From positions 2,976,001-3,040,000 of the forward strand of contig OZ241343.1 in the NCBI GenBank assembly GCA_965200505.1: a DNA stretch of 64,000 nucleotides. Direction: 5' to 3'. The position numbers were made by a program, and so were the translations under genes. This DNA comes from VXNE01 sp965200505. Its GTDB lineage: Bacteria; Pseudomonadota; Gammaproteobacteria; Pseudomonadales; Azotimanducaceae. This document shows positions 1-7,962 of the stretch, piece after piece. The stretch's first letter is position 1. Each line of letters starts with the position of its first letter. The notes below the pieces were generated by a model, which did not search any database, was not told the origin of the DNA, and was given only the letters and a program-made list of their open reading frames with translations.

Positions 1-1571
1 ACGCGGTCTCGCCGCACCTGTGGCCCGACCCGTCCCGGCTGCTGGACGCTTTCACGGTGCTATCCCGGCATCCTGACCACCTTCCCTCTCTGTACGCCGG
101 TGCCGTCTTGCGCTGGCCGGACATTCCGGCCAGCTACGTCCCCACTTGGGTCGCCGTCACTACGCCGCCGGCGCTGCTGGCGCTGTGCCTCGCCGGGGCC
201 GCGGCGGCGCTTGGCCGCGGCCTGGCACCGCCGGTCGGCGCTGTCCACGCCACGCCGCCGCGCTTCGGGCTGCTGCTGGTGGCCTGCCCGGCGCTGGCCG
301 TCGCGGCCGTGGTGGCGGTGAACGCGAACGTCTATCAGGGCTGGCGCCAACTACACTTCCTCTGGGGGCCGGCCAGCCTGCTCGCCGCCGGCGGCGCCAG
401 GTGGCTGGTCGGCACCGGCCGACGGCGCGGGCTGCGGCGCGTCGTTGGGGGGCTGGCGGCGGCCGGCGTGGCCGCCGGCGCGGCGCAGATGGCGCTCATC
501 CACCCGCAGCAGCACACCTACTTCAACCTGTTGGCGGACCGCGACGCGCCCGAACGCCTGGCCACTTGGTACGAGATCGACACGTGGCGCATGTCGTACC
601 AGCGGGGGCTGGAGCGCGCCCTTGACGCGCATCCCGGCGCGACGGTGTGGACGTGGACGGAGCACCATGGCGCCCTATTCGACGGCCCGGAGCGCCGGCG
701 TCTGGTCTTCGGCGCCATGGCGGGGTCCGCCGGCCTCGTGCTGAGCCGTGTCCCCCGGATTGGCTGGCCCTTCGCCCCCGACGCGCTGACCGTGCGGGTG
801 TACGACAACACCCTCGTGGCGGCGACGGCCCTTGACGTGTCACTGCTGGGCGAGGCGGCCCGCGACGCCTGGCGGGCCGCGTACCGGGCCGCGGCCGCCG
901 CGCCGCCGCTGGCGCGCTCGGACTACGACCTGCACTTGGGCCCAGGTGGGTTGACGTGGCTCAAGGCGCCGTGCGGCGCGGCCGACGCGGCCGGGGAGTT
1001 CGCGTCCACGGCGTGGCCCGCGGACGGCGGCGCCGCCGTCTCGTTCGCGTGCGACTTCCGCCGCTGCGGCGTGCGGATCGATGGCGCCTGCATGGTACAT
1101 ACGCCGCTGCCGCGGGGGGCGCTCAAGGCCATCGTCGCCGGCCAGCGGCTGCGCCGCGGCCCGTACCTGTGGCGGGTGGCCGCGGCCATGGGTCCGGCGG
1201 GCGCCGAGGCGGTGGACGCGCCGCGCCCGCCACCGGGCGAGTTGGTCGCCCGGGGCGGCTTCGACCTCCACCTCGACGGCGCCGCGCTGACCTACGTGAA
1301 GGCGCCGTGCCGCCCCGAGGACACGTCCGCGCCCATTTTTCTGCACGCCTTTCCGGTCGATCCGGGCACGTTGCCGGCGCATCGCCAGCTGAACGGCTTC
1401 CACAACCTGGACTTCAACATGGCGCGCCACAACGCCGGGATGATCGCCCGGTTCGACGGCCGCTGCGTGGCGACGGCGCGGTTGCCGGGCCATCCGGTCG
1501 CCCGCCTGCGCACCGGGCAGTTCGACCGGCACGGCAACCATTGGACCATCGAGCTCAAGGGATCGATGTAG
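1..1571 (+). CDS. GT39-like polytopic membrane protein with C-terminal tandem cysteine module (5' end missing)
   Basis: The reading frame is open to the left edge, so the N-terminus, where a catalytic DE motif would lie, is not in the window. The visible N-terminal third has hydrophobic segments and two signatures seen near the end of the membrane part of dolichyl-phosphate-mannose-type (GT39/GT-C) glycosyltransferases: a loop with QGWRQLHFLWGP and, later, HPQQHTYFNLL followed by YEIDTW. After the last membrane span come two soluble modules at about bases 914-1190 and 1254-1571. They share the pattern DLHL..LT(W/Y)xKAPC, and the second also has LDF and a second cysteine in FDGRC. The same module is duplicated in the gene at 51496-53793. 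The membrane topology suggests transfer of a sugar from a lipid carrier on the periplasmic side. The family assignment is moderate, and the acceptor and the module's role are unknown. Confidence 0.72.
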   Translation, partial: AVSPHLWPDPSRLLDAFTVLSRHPDHLPSLYAGAVLRWPDIPASYVPTWVAVTTPPALLALCLAGAAAALGRGLAPPVGAVHATPPRFGLLLVACPALAVAAVVAVNANVYQGWRQLHFLWGPASLLAAGGARWLVGTGRRRGLRRVVGGLAAAGVAAGAAQMALIHPQQHTYFNLLADRDAPERLATWYEIDTWRMSYQRGLERALDAHPGATVWTWTEHHGALFDGPERRRLVFGAMAGSAGLVLSRVPRIGWPFAPDALTVRVYDNTLVAATALDVSLLGEAARDAWRAAYRAAAAAPPLARSDYDLHLGPGGLTWLKAPCGAADAAGEFASTAWPADGGAAVSFACDFRRCGVRIDGACMVHTPLPRGALKAIVAGQRLRRGPYLWRVAAAMGPAGAEAVDAPRPPPGELVARGGFDLHLDGAALTYVKAPCRPEDTSAPIFLHAFPVDPGTLPAHRQLNGFHNLDFNMARHNAGMIARFDGRCVATARLPGHPVARLRTGQFDRHGNHWTIELKGSM

Positions 1572-1597
1572 GTCGCGCGGTGCCCGACATGTGTGAT

Positions 1598-1619
1598 GGG
1601 GGGGGGGGGGGGGGGGGGG
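1598..1619. repeat. 22-base guanine homopolymer tract
   Basis: An uninterrupted run of 22 G lies 26 bases past the stop codon of the first gene and directly abuts the transposase scrap on the minus strand. In a genome of this GC content a run this long is not expected by chance. It may be a real slippage-prone tract or a sequencing or assembly artefact. A second tract of the same base is at 28785-28803. Confidence 0.9.
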
Positions 1620-1691
1620 CATACCGAGCGAGCGGTGGGGCCCAGCGGTGTTGTAGTAGTCAAGGTAATGGCCCAACACAACCTTGAGACG
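1620..1691 (-). pseudogene. C-terminal scrap of an IS3/IS481-type integrase-core transposase
   Basis: Read on the minus strand, this stretch encodes HRLKVVLGHYLDYYNTAG followed by PHRSLGM. That closely matches the C-terminal end of DDE integrase-core transposases of the IS3/IS481 type, where (E)Y..YYN..RPH.SLG is the hallmark. Only about 25 codons are left. There is no DDE triad, no upstream transposase sequence and no visible terminal inverted repeats. The scrap runs straight into the poly-C strand of the homopolymer tract. It marks an old insertion or recombination point between the first gene and the toxin-antitoxin pair. Confidence 0.6.
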
Positions 1692-1740
1692 GTGCCAGCA
1701 ACATGCAATCATAATGACTCCGTTTCGTTGGGGTCGTGCG

Positions 1741-1977
1741 ATGGCCAGCGTAACCGTGCGCAACATTGATGACGAAGTCATCGCCTCTTTGAAAGCCCAA
1801 GCCAAGGCGAATCACCGGTCGTTGGAGGGCGAGATCCGCCATCTGTTGGCAGGGCATGTCGCTGGGCGCAACCACATCGCCGGTTTCCGTGACCGGACAG
1901 GGCGCCTCATCGTCCAAACGGAGAACAGGCGTCAGACTGATAGCGTCGTTCTCATTCGGGAGGACCGGGACCGTTGA
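1741..1977 (+). CDS. FitA/VapB-like ribbon-helix-helix antitoxin
   Basis: A 78-residue protein. Its first 50 residues have the form of an Arc/MetJ ribbon-helix-helix antitoxin of the FitA type: a short beta strand (SVTVRNIDDEV) followed by two helices with HRSLEGEIRHLL. The C-terminal tail (RTGRLIVQTENRR) would be the toxin-binding part. The ATG at 1741 starts the domain; an in-frame TTG at 1684 would add a tail that falls in the transposase scrap. The stop codon overlaps the TTG start of the toxin gene by four bases, which implies translational coupling. Such antitoxins dimerise, bind their own operator and mask the PIN toxin. Base composition is visibly lower in GC than the flanking genes, as is common for mobile toxin-antitoxin pairs. 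Confidence 0.82.
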   Translation: MASVTVRNIDDEVIASLKAQAKANHRSLEGEIRHLLAGHVAGRNHIAGFRDRTGRLIVQTENRRQTDSVVLIREDRDR

Positions 1978-2441
1978 AGCTGGTCGTTGACGCCAGCGTC
2001 GCCGCCAAGTGGCTTTTCGCGGAGCCACACACAGTTGACGCCAGACGGGTTCTCGGCCATCGCATCGACTTGTACGCCCCCAGCCTCTTACTCGTGGAAG
2101 TAGCCAACGTGATTTGGAAAAAGGCGCGGCGCAAGGAAATCCTAGACGCGCAGCCATACCTCCTTGAGCTCACCGCACTGACAGACATGGTCACGCTCCG
2201 TTCATCTGCGACGCTGATCGCGTCCGCCACAGCGACTGCGTTGACGCTCGGTCACCCTGTTTACGACTGCCTCTATATCGCGTGCGCCGAAATCGAAGGT
2301 GTGCCGCTAGTGACAGCCGACAAGAAGCTGCAAGAAGCTGCCAAGCCGCACGCTGTGGACATCTGGCACATCGGCGACGAAGACGCCAAACGGCGCATAG
2401 CCGCCGCTGGAAGCGGGAACGACAAGGAACTCGGCAGCTGA
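1974..2441 (+). CDS. vapC: VapC-type PIN-domain ribonuclease toxin
   Basis: A 155-residue PIN-domain protein. The N-terminal VVDASVAAKWLF carries the first conserved aspartate. LLLVEVANVIWK has the conserved glutamate and asparagine. YDCLYIACAE and PLVTADKKL carry the C-terminal acidic residues. These four acidic positions bind the metal ion in VapC/FitB endoribonucleases. The start is a TTG inside the antitoxin's stop region; no better start lies upstream. With the antitoxin it forms a type II toxin-antitoxin operon. The RNA target cannot be deduced. The coding sequence looks intact and has the same lower GC as its partner. Confidence 0.87.
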   Translation: MKLVVDASVAAKWLFAEPHTVDARRVLGHRIDLYAPSLLLVEVANVIWKKARRKEILDAQPYLLELTALTDMVTLRSSATLIASATATALTLGHPVYDCLYIACAEIEGVPLVTADKKLQEAAKPHAVDIWHIGDEDAKRRIAAAGSGNDKELGS

Positions 2442-2661
2442 ATGCGCAGGACAGCCGCGAACGCTTGTACGAGCGGCACCGGCGGGCCCACGACGTCGCG
2501 TGAAACGCACCGCGAAGGCGTAGGGCGCGCGTTCGGGAACACTGTGCCGTGCGGGAAGCGCCACGCGCGAAAAACTGATACGCTCCCGAACTGTCGCGTC
2601 CGGCGCTCGGCCGGGCCCTGTTCGTAACCTTGGCTTACACGAGGATTGGGGGGAGAGAATC

Positions 2662-3846
2662 ATGCGAGACGTCGTAGTGGTGGACAGTGTGCGGACTGGG
2701 CTGGCCAAGTCCTTCCGCGGCAGCTTCAACTTGACGCGATCCGATGACATGCTGGCGCATCTCATTGACTCGCTCTTGGATCGGAATCCGAACATCGCCG
2801 CGGACGAAGTGGAAGACGTCGTCGTCGGCGCCGCCAACCACACCGGCGAGCAGGACGGCAACTTGGCGCGGTTGGCAGTGGTGCTGTCGCGCTTGCCCAT
2901 CACCGCGGCGGGCCTCACGATCAACCGTTTCTGCTCCTCCGGCCTGCAATCCATCGCCATCGCCGCCAACCAAATCGCTTCCGGCAACACCCAAGTGGCG
3001 ATGGCCGGCGGGGTGGATTCCATCTCCATGCGCAACCGGCAAACCGCCGGCAAGTCGGATCCGAACAAGCGCCTCATCGAGGAAAAGCCAGACATCTTCA
3101 TGGCCATGGGCAACACCGCCGAGGTGGTCGCCCGCCGCTACCAAGTGACGCGCGAAATGCAGGACGTGTACGCCCTGCAGAGCCAGCAGCGCTACGCGCG
3201 GGCCCAGGAAGCGGGTTGGATGGCGGAGGAAATCGCGCCGATGCCGGCCACCATGCTCAAGGTGGACAAGGAAACCGGCGCGGAGAGCCGCGTGGACGTC
3301 ACGGTGGATCGCGACGAGTGCAACCGCCCGACCACCACCTTGGAAGGTCTCGCCGGGCTGCCGCCGGCCTTTGAGGAAGATGGCTCGGTCACCGCCGGCA
3401 ACGCCTCGCAACTGTCCGATGGCGCGTCGATGACGTTGCTGATGAGCGCGGACCGCGCCGCTCAGCTCGGCATCGAACCGATGGGCATCTACCGCGGCTT
3501 CACGGTGGCGGCTTGCGAGCCGGACGAGATGGGCATCGGCCCCGTGTTCGCCATTCCGCGCCTGTTGGAAAACGTCGGCATCAAGCAGGACGACGTGGAC
3601 CTGTGGGAGCTGAACGAAGCCTTTGCCTCGCAATGCGTTTACTGTCGCGACGAGCTCGGCATCGACAACGAGAAGTACAACGTGAATGGCGGCAGCATCG
3701 CCATCGGCCACCCGTTCGGGATGACCGGGTCGCGCCTCACGGGTTCCATCCTGCGCGAGCTGAAGCGCCGCGACAAGCAGTACGGCGTGGTGACGATGTG
3801 CATCGGGGGTGGCCAAGGCGCCGCTGGGCTGTTCGAAGCCGCCTGA
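2662..3846 (+). CDS. Acetyl-CoA acetyltransferase / 3-ketoacyl-CoA thiolase
   Basis: A 394-residue thiolase of normal family length. All catalytic residues are present: nucleophile Cys91 in NRFCSSGLQS, His350 in GHPFGMTGSR and Cys380 in CIGGGQGAAG. It should cleave 3-ketoacyl-CoA with CoA, or condense two acetyl-CoA, in the cytosol. The ATG follows a strong purine-rich ribosome-binding site (GGGGGGAGAG) seven bases upstream. No other beta-oxidation gene is adjacent, so the substrate chain length cannot be inferred from context. The 220 bases between the toxin gene and this start hold no convincing gene. Confidence 0.93.
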   Translation: MRDVVVVDSVRTGLAKSFRGSFNLTRSDDMLAHLIDSLLDRNPNIAADEVEDVVVGAANHTGEQDGNLARLAVVLSRLPITAAGLTINRFCSSGLQSIAIAANQIASGNTQVAMAGGVDSISMRNRQTAGKSDPNKRLIEEKPDIFMAMGNTAEVVARRYQVTREMQDVYALQSQQRYARAQEAGWMAEEIAPMPATMLKVDKETGAESRVDVTVDRDECNRPTTTLEGLAGLPPAFEEDGSVTAGNASQLSDGASMTLLMSADRAAQLGIEPMGIYRGFTVAACEPDEMGIGPVFAIPRLLENVGIKQDDVDLWELNEAFASQCVYCRDELGIDNEKYNVNGGSIAIGHPFGMTGSRLTGSILRELKRRDKQYGVVTMCIGGGQGAAGLFEAA

Positions 3847-3874
3847 GGCCCGGGCGAGGGCTGGAGCCGTCGCC

Positions 3875-4420
3875 ATGCGCCTCGCAAGCGCAAAGCGACG
3901 CGGCGCCGAGGGCGCATCGCGCCATGATGCGGTGAAACCCCCGCGGCGGGCCAGAACGGGCCCGCGGCGGGGCATCGCCTTGGCGTTCGCCGCCGCGGCG
4001 CTCGCCCACGCGGACGACGCCGGCAACCGCTACGGGGATTACACCGACGCGCAGCTCACCGAAGTGGCCGGGCAATGGCAATCGTTGGACAAGGAAGCGC
4101 GGCGAGACTTCTTCATCGAGGTGCGCCGGCGCATGGGCGAGCAGGGTGCCGCGCAGCCCATTCGGGTGCGCGGCGAGCGCCGCTTCGGGCAGGTGATTCG
4201 GCGCCCGGACGGCTCCGTCATGCGCATCGAGCGCGTCATCCGCTTCAAGGCGCGCGGCTCGGACGGGCGGCCGGTGCCCGTGGAGTACGGCAAGGGTTTT
4301 GAACAGCGCGTGGCGCAAGACGCGGCTGAGCGGCCGCCAGCCAAGCCGCCGGCCGGAAAACGCGCCGGCAAGGTGTACCTCACTCCCGCCAACGGCAGCG
4401 GAAAGTCGTCTGACGGCTGA
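3875..4420 (+). CDS. Small exported protein of unknown function upstream of a two-component system
   Basis: A 181-residue protein I do not recognise. From the ATG at 3875 there is a long basic N-terminal region, then a hydrophobic stretch (RGIALAFAAAALAHAD) that reads like a signal peptide with an Ala-x-Ala-like cleavage site. The mature part is charged: DYTDAQLTEVAGQWQSL, then an arginine-rich segment with GERRFGQVIRRPDGSVMRIE, then a proline/lysine tail. It starts 29 bases after the thiolase stop and ends five bases before the response regulator start, so it is probably cotranscribed with the two-component genes. A periplasmic accessory or target of the sensor kinase is possible but is inference. 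The start is uncertain because other in-frame starts lie upstream inside the thiolase gene. Confidence 0.6.
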   Translation: MRLASAKRRGAEGASRHDAVKPPRRARTGPRRGIALAFAAAALAHADDAGNRYGDYTDAQLTEVAGQWQSLDKEARRDFFIEVRRRMGEQGAAQPIRVRGERRFGQVIRRPDGSVMRIERVIRFKARGSDGRPVPVEYGKGFEQRVAQDAAERPPAKPPAGKRAGKVYLTPANGSGKSSDG

Positions 4421-4425
4421 CGCAC

Positions 4426-5130
4426 TTGGACAACGAGCGCGCCACGCTGCTCGTCGTCGATGACGACGCCGAACTCCGAGAACTGCTGCAAGAGTACTTG
4501 GAGCAAAAGGGCTACGCCGTGGTCTGCGTGGAGGACGCGCCGGCGATGGACGCGGCGCTGGCCAGCCAGGCCGTCGATCTCGTCGTGCTGGACATCATGC
4601 TGCCCGGTGAAGATGGGCTTTCCATCGCGCGGCGCCTGAAGGAGCAGGGCAACTCGCCCATCATCATGCTGTCCGCCCAAGGTGAGGATGTGGACCGCAT
4701 CGTCGGCTTGGAAGTGGGCGCCGACGACTACATGGCGAAGCCGTTCAATCCGCGCGAACTGCTGGCCCGCATCCGCGCGGTGCTGCGCCGCGGCACGGCG
4801 CGGGACGCCGCCGAAGACGAACACTTGGTGTCGTTCGGGCCGTTCCTGCTGGACTTGAACGCGCACCGGCTGGTCAACGACGGCCGGGTGGTGTCCTTGA
4901 CGGGCGGTGAGTTTGATCTCTTGAGCGCGTTGGCGCGGCACCCCAACCGGGTGCTCAACCGCGACCGCATCTTGGACCTGCTGACGGGCGCCGAACGCTC
5001 CCCGTTCGACCGCAGCATCGATGTGCGCGTGGCGCGCCTGCGTGGCAAGATCGAGCCCGATCCCGCGTCGCCCATCTACATTCGCACCATCTGGGGCAAG
5101 GGGTACATGTTCTGTCCCGATGGCGCGTGA
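4426..5130 (+). CDS. OmpR-family response regulator
   Basis: A 234-residue two-domain regulator. The receiver domain spans residues 7-120 with the acidic pocket VVDDD, phospho-acceptor Asp56 in LVVLDIMLP, Ser83 and Lys105 in MAKPF. The C-terminal winged helix of the OmpR/PhoB type (about residues 130-230) carries the usual LTGGEFDLL and YIRTIWGKGYMF signatures. The start is TTG at 4426, five bases after the preceding stop; no ATG is available before the domain. Its stop precedes the sensor kinase start by 17 bases, so it is phosphorylated by that kinase. DNA targets are unknown. EnvZ/OmpR-like osmolarity control cannot be assumed. Confidence 0.92.
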   Translation: MDNERATLLVVDDDAELRELLQEYLEQKGYAVVCVEDAPAMDAALASQAVDLVVLDIMLPGEDGLSIARRLKEQGNSPIIMLSAQGEDVDRIVGLEVGADDYMAKPFNPRELLARIRAVLRRGTARDAAEDEHLVSFGPFLLDLNAHRLVNDGRVVSLTGGEFDLLSALARHPNRVLNRDRILDLLTGAERSPFDRSIDVRVARLRGKIEPDPASPIYIRTIWGKGYMFCPDGA

Positions 5131-5147
5131 CCGCGCGGAGGTGGCGC

Positions 5148-6473
5148 ATGGGCCTGCCCACTTCGCTGCTCTGGAGAACCAACGCCGTGCTGGCCTTGAG
5201 CGCGGTGGTCATCATCGCCACCGCGTTTCTGGCCGTGCAGCAGCTCGTCATCGCGCCCATCACCCAAGAGTTGGCGGATGATGAGGCGGGGCTGGTGGTG
5301 CTGTCGGCCCAAACCTGGGTGGAACTGCCGGACTACACGGATGCGCGGCCCGCGTTCGAGCTCGAAATGGCCCGCATGCATGACGTCATCATCAGCCCAG
5401 ACTTGCGGGCGCTGCCGCCGGCGGACACCACGGATGGCTACCTCGCGCTCCTGCAGGCCAACATGTCCGAGCGGCTGGGGGTGCCGGTGCGCCTCCTCGA
5501 AGGGGACGATCTCCTGTGGGCCGAGTTGCCGATGCCCGGTGCCCGCCTGCAAGTGGGCTTCGTGCCCGGCCGCCAAGACATTCAACCGATCTATGTGGGC
5601 GTCGCCATCGGCGCCATCGGCGCCGGCATCGTGTTTGGCGCGGCGTTCTTCATGGTGCGCCGCATCGCCGGGCCGTTGGTGGAAACCGCGCAATCGGTGC
5701 AGGCGTTCCGCGGCGCCGAGGGCTTTTCGCCGCTGCCGGAACGCGGGCCGCGCGAACTGGTGGCGCTCGCCGCCAACTTCAATCGGATGGCGCGGGAGGT
5801 GAGCGAGCTGCTGTCCAACCGCACCACCCTGCTGGCCGGCATCTCCCACGATCTGCGCACACCGCTCGCCCGCATGCGCATCGCCGTCGAGCTCTTGCCA
5901 GACACGGTTGACCGGAAGCTCGCGCAACGCATGGAGCGCAACTTGGAGGCGATGGACGAGCTCATCGGCGACGCGCTGCGGTTCGCCCGGGGCGCCCGGG
6001 AGGCGCCGCAGGAAATGGCGGCGAAGCCGTTCATCGAGGGCATCGTGGCGGAGGCCGCGAATGACGTGGCGGTTGAGTGGCGGGGCCCCGAGATGGCGCG
6101 CGCGCGGCTGGCGCCGGGCGCCTTTAGGCGCGTGCTGGTCAACCTCTTGGACAACGCCCGCCAACACGCGTCGGGTACCGCGGTGGTGGTGACGGCCGGG
6201 GGCGACCTGCAAGTGCATGTCGTGGATCGCGGCCCCGGCATTCCCGAAGCGGACCGCGAGCGCGTCTTTGAGCCGTTCTACCGCTTGGAACGCTCACGCG
6301 GCAAAGGCGGGGGCGGCTCCGGCTTGGGCCTCGCCATCGTGCGCCAGCTTTGCCAAGCGCATGGCTGGCGCGTGTCCATTGGCGAGAGCGGCTGCGGCGG
6401 GGTGGATGTATGCGTGTCCGTCGCCGCCCTGATACAAAGTGACACAGAAAGGGTGCCGGCGGGAAATCCTTGA
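5148..6473 (+). CDS. EnvZ-like membrane sensor histidine kinase
   Basis: A kinase of 441 residues. One transmembrane segment near residues 13-38, a periplasmic domain of about 110 residues and a second transmembrane segment near residues 147-172 are followed by HAMP, dimerisation and HATPase domains. The phospho-acceptor His234 lies in GISHDLRTPL. ATP-binding boxes are visible as NLLDNARQH, DRGPGIP and GGSGLGLAIV. I chose ATG 5148 over the overlapping GTG at 5127 because GGAGG sits six bases before it. The architecture and order (regulator first, kinase second) match EnvZ/OmpR-like pairs. A strong terminator follows. The input signal is not evident. Confidence 0.92.
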   Translation: MGLPTSLLWRTNAVLALSAVVIIATAFLAVQQLVIAPITQELADDEAGLVVLSAQTWVELPDYTDARPAFELEMARMHDVIISPDLRALPPADTTDGYLALLQANMSERLGVPVRLLEGDDLLWAELPMPGARLQVGFVPGRQDIQPIYVGVAIGAIGAGIVFGAAFFMVRRIAGPLVETAQSVQAFRGAEGFSPLPERGPRELVALAANFNRMAREVSELLSNRTTLLAGISHDLRTPLARMRIAVELLPDTVDRKLAQRMERNLEAMDELIGDALRFARGAREAPQEMAAKPFIEGIVAEAANDVAVEWRGPEMARARLAPGAFRRVLVNLLDNARQHASGTAVVVTAGGDLQVHVVDRGPGIPEADRERVFEPFYRLERSRGKGGGGSGLGLAIVRQLCQAHGWRVSIGESGCGGVDVCVSVAALIQSDTERVPAGNP

Positions 6474-6611
6474 GTTACACCCCGTGGGGCAGAATGGCTG
6501 CCGGGTGAGGTTGGTCCTGCCCAGCGTTCGGGGCCCCTGCGCATTGGGGCGCCGACGCGAGGCAACCTCCTCGTCCGAGTCAACCCTTGTGCGACCCGCC
6601 TACAGGTCGCG

Positions 6612-6654
6612 GGCCCGCCGGCTACCTCTCCAGGTCGGCGGGCCTACCCTTTTT
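6612..6654 (+). terminator. Rho-independent terminator after the two-component operon
   Basis: A perfect 9-bp stem (GGCCCGCCG paired with CGGCGGGCC) with a 15-base loop is followed by TACCCTTTTT. It lies 138 bases past the kinase stop and just before the end of the convergent amidohydrolase gene. Confidence 0.8.
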
Positions 6655-6701
6655 CCGATCTCCGCACGGGTGCACGGGCTCATTCGGGTGTGGGGCACCG
6701 G

Positions 6702-7868
6702 CTACGCCAGCCCATACAACTCCACCACATTGCCCCGCGTGATCCGCTCGCGTTCGTCCTGCGGCACACCCTCGAAGATCTCGTCCAGCACCTGTTGCGA
6801 ACAGGGCCATGTGGAATCGACGTGGGGGTAGTCTGAACCCCACATCAGGTTGTCCACGCCGATGAGCTCGCGGGTCAGGATGGCGGGGCGGTCATCCTCG
6901 ATGGTGGCATAGAACTGCCGCCGCCACACCTCCTGCGGGCGCTCGCCAGTAAACGCCTCCGAGCGGAATCGCGCTTCCCGCTGCAGCCCTTGGTCCACCC
7001 GGTCCAGCCAGTGCGCGATCCAGCCGGCGTTGAACTCGCTCACCACGAACTTCAAGTTGGGGTGCCGCTCCGCGACGCCGCGACACATGAGCTCCACCAG
7101 GGTGTGTTGCACGTCGCTCTGCGCGTTCGCGTAATCGAACACCGAGTCGCGCCGCCGTGACGCTGTCCGGGCGGCCTTCGGCAGATACGCATTGGTGGCG
7201 ACATGCATGGAAAGCGGAAAGCCCGCTTCCTCCGCGAGGCACCAAATGGGCTCGTAGTCCGCGTCGAAGTACGGCTTGTCCGCCGGCGAGGTACAGGGGA
7301 TGCAGCCACCCTTGTAGCCCATGCCGATCACCCGCTCAAGTTCCGCGGCGGCCGCCGCCGGATCTTGCACTGGAATCGCCGCGAGGCCGTACAGGCGCCC
7401 GGCGCCGGCCGCGGCGTAGTCGTGCAGCCAGTCGTTGTAGTTGCGCTGGCACGCCACGAGGAGTTCCACGTTCGGCAAGTTGAACATGCCGAAGAAACCG
7501 GGGTAGAGGAACTCGGCCGCCACGCCGTCGAGGTCTTGGTCGGCGCCACGCTGGGCACCATCGCGGATGCCGGCGCGGAGCCCTTCATAACCCTTGGCGA
7601 GGAGCTGCTTCGCCGCCCCATCGGAGAGGTCATCCACTTCGGGCTTGTGGCCGGTGCGCCGCTCAATGGCCACGCCGTCGCGGGTTCTCATGCCGGCCCA
7701 GCCCATCCGTTTGCGCACGCCGCGGGCGCCGAGCGCGGGGATGACGATGGCATCCGCCTCGGTGCCGGCGCCCACCACCCGTGGCGCCGCGTCGCCAAAG
7801 CGCTCCGGCAGCCCGATGAAGACGTCCTCGGCCTCCATGACGTGGGAGTCTGCGGAAATCGGTTGCAT
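6702..7868 (-). CDS. Amidohydrolase-2 family metal-dependent hydrolase
   Basis: A 388-residue protein of the amidohydrolase-2 family (ACMSD-like TIM barrel). Metal-binding residues are visible in the N-terminal ISADSHVME (Asp-x-His), in LSMHVATN for a later histidine and in the C-terminal GSDYPHVDSTWP. The family holds decarboxylases and hydrolases of aromatic or organic acids; the substrate here cannot be named. The start at 7868 is set by an AAGGAGAG ribosome-binding site eight bases upstream; the longer frame to 8048 overlaps hemH in another frame and is not likely to be used. It lies downstream of hemH on the same strand with a gap of about 95 bases. Confidence 0.87.
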   Translation of the reverse strand: MQPISADSHVMEAEDVFIGLPERFGDAAPRVVGAGTEADAIVIPALGARGVRKRMGWAGMRTRDGVAIERRTGHKPEVDDLSDGAAKQLLAKGYEGLRAGIRDGAQRGADQDLDGVAAEFLYPGFFGMFNLPNVELLVACQRNYNDWLHDYAAAGAGRLYGLAAIPVQDPAAAAAELERVIGMGYKGGCIPCTSPADKPYFDADYEPIWCLAEEAGFPLSMHVATNAYLPKAARTASRRRDSVFDYANAQSDVQHTLVELMCRGVAERHPNLKFVVSEFNAGWIAHWLDRVDQGLQREARFRSEAFTGERPQEVWRRQFYATIEDDRPAILTRELIGVDNLMWGSDYPHVDSTWPCSQQVLDEIFEGVPQDERERITRGNVVELYGLA

Positions 7869-7962
7869 GGCTTCTCTCCTTCGGGCGGGCGAGGAACATT
7901 CTCGCGCTTTTGGCGGATGGGGCAAGGGCGGAACCGACGGCCCGCTTCGGCGCGGGGAGACG

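Noticed and set aside
1684..1715. TTGAGA and CATAAT as a promoter for the toxin-antitoxin pair.
   Set aside because: The spacing of 20 bases is too long for a normal sigma-70 promoter and the left part lies in the transposase scrap.
2442..2627. A 61-codon open frame between vapC and the thiolase.
   Set aside because: No ribosome-binding site, no homologous pattern and an unusual composition; treated as non-coding.
5076..6218. A 380-codon minus-strand open frame opposite the sensor kinase.
   Set aside because: Antisense of kinase coding sequence with no domain; the plus strand has all histidine kinase boxes.
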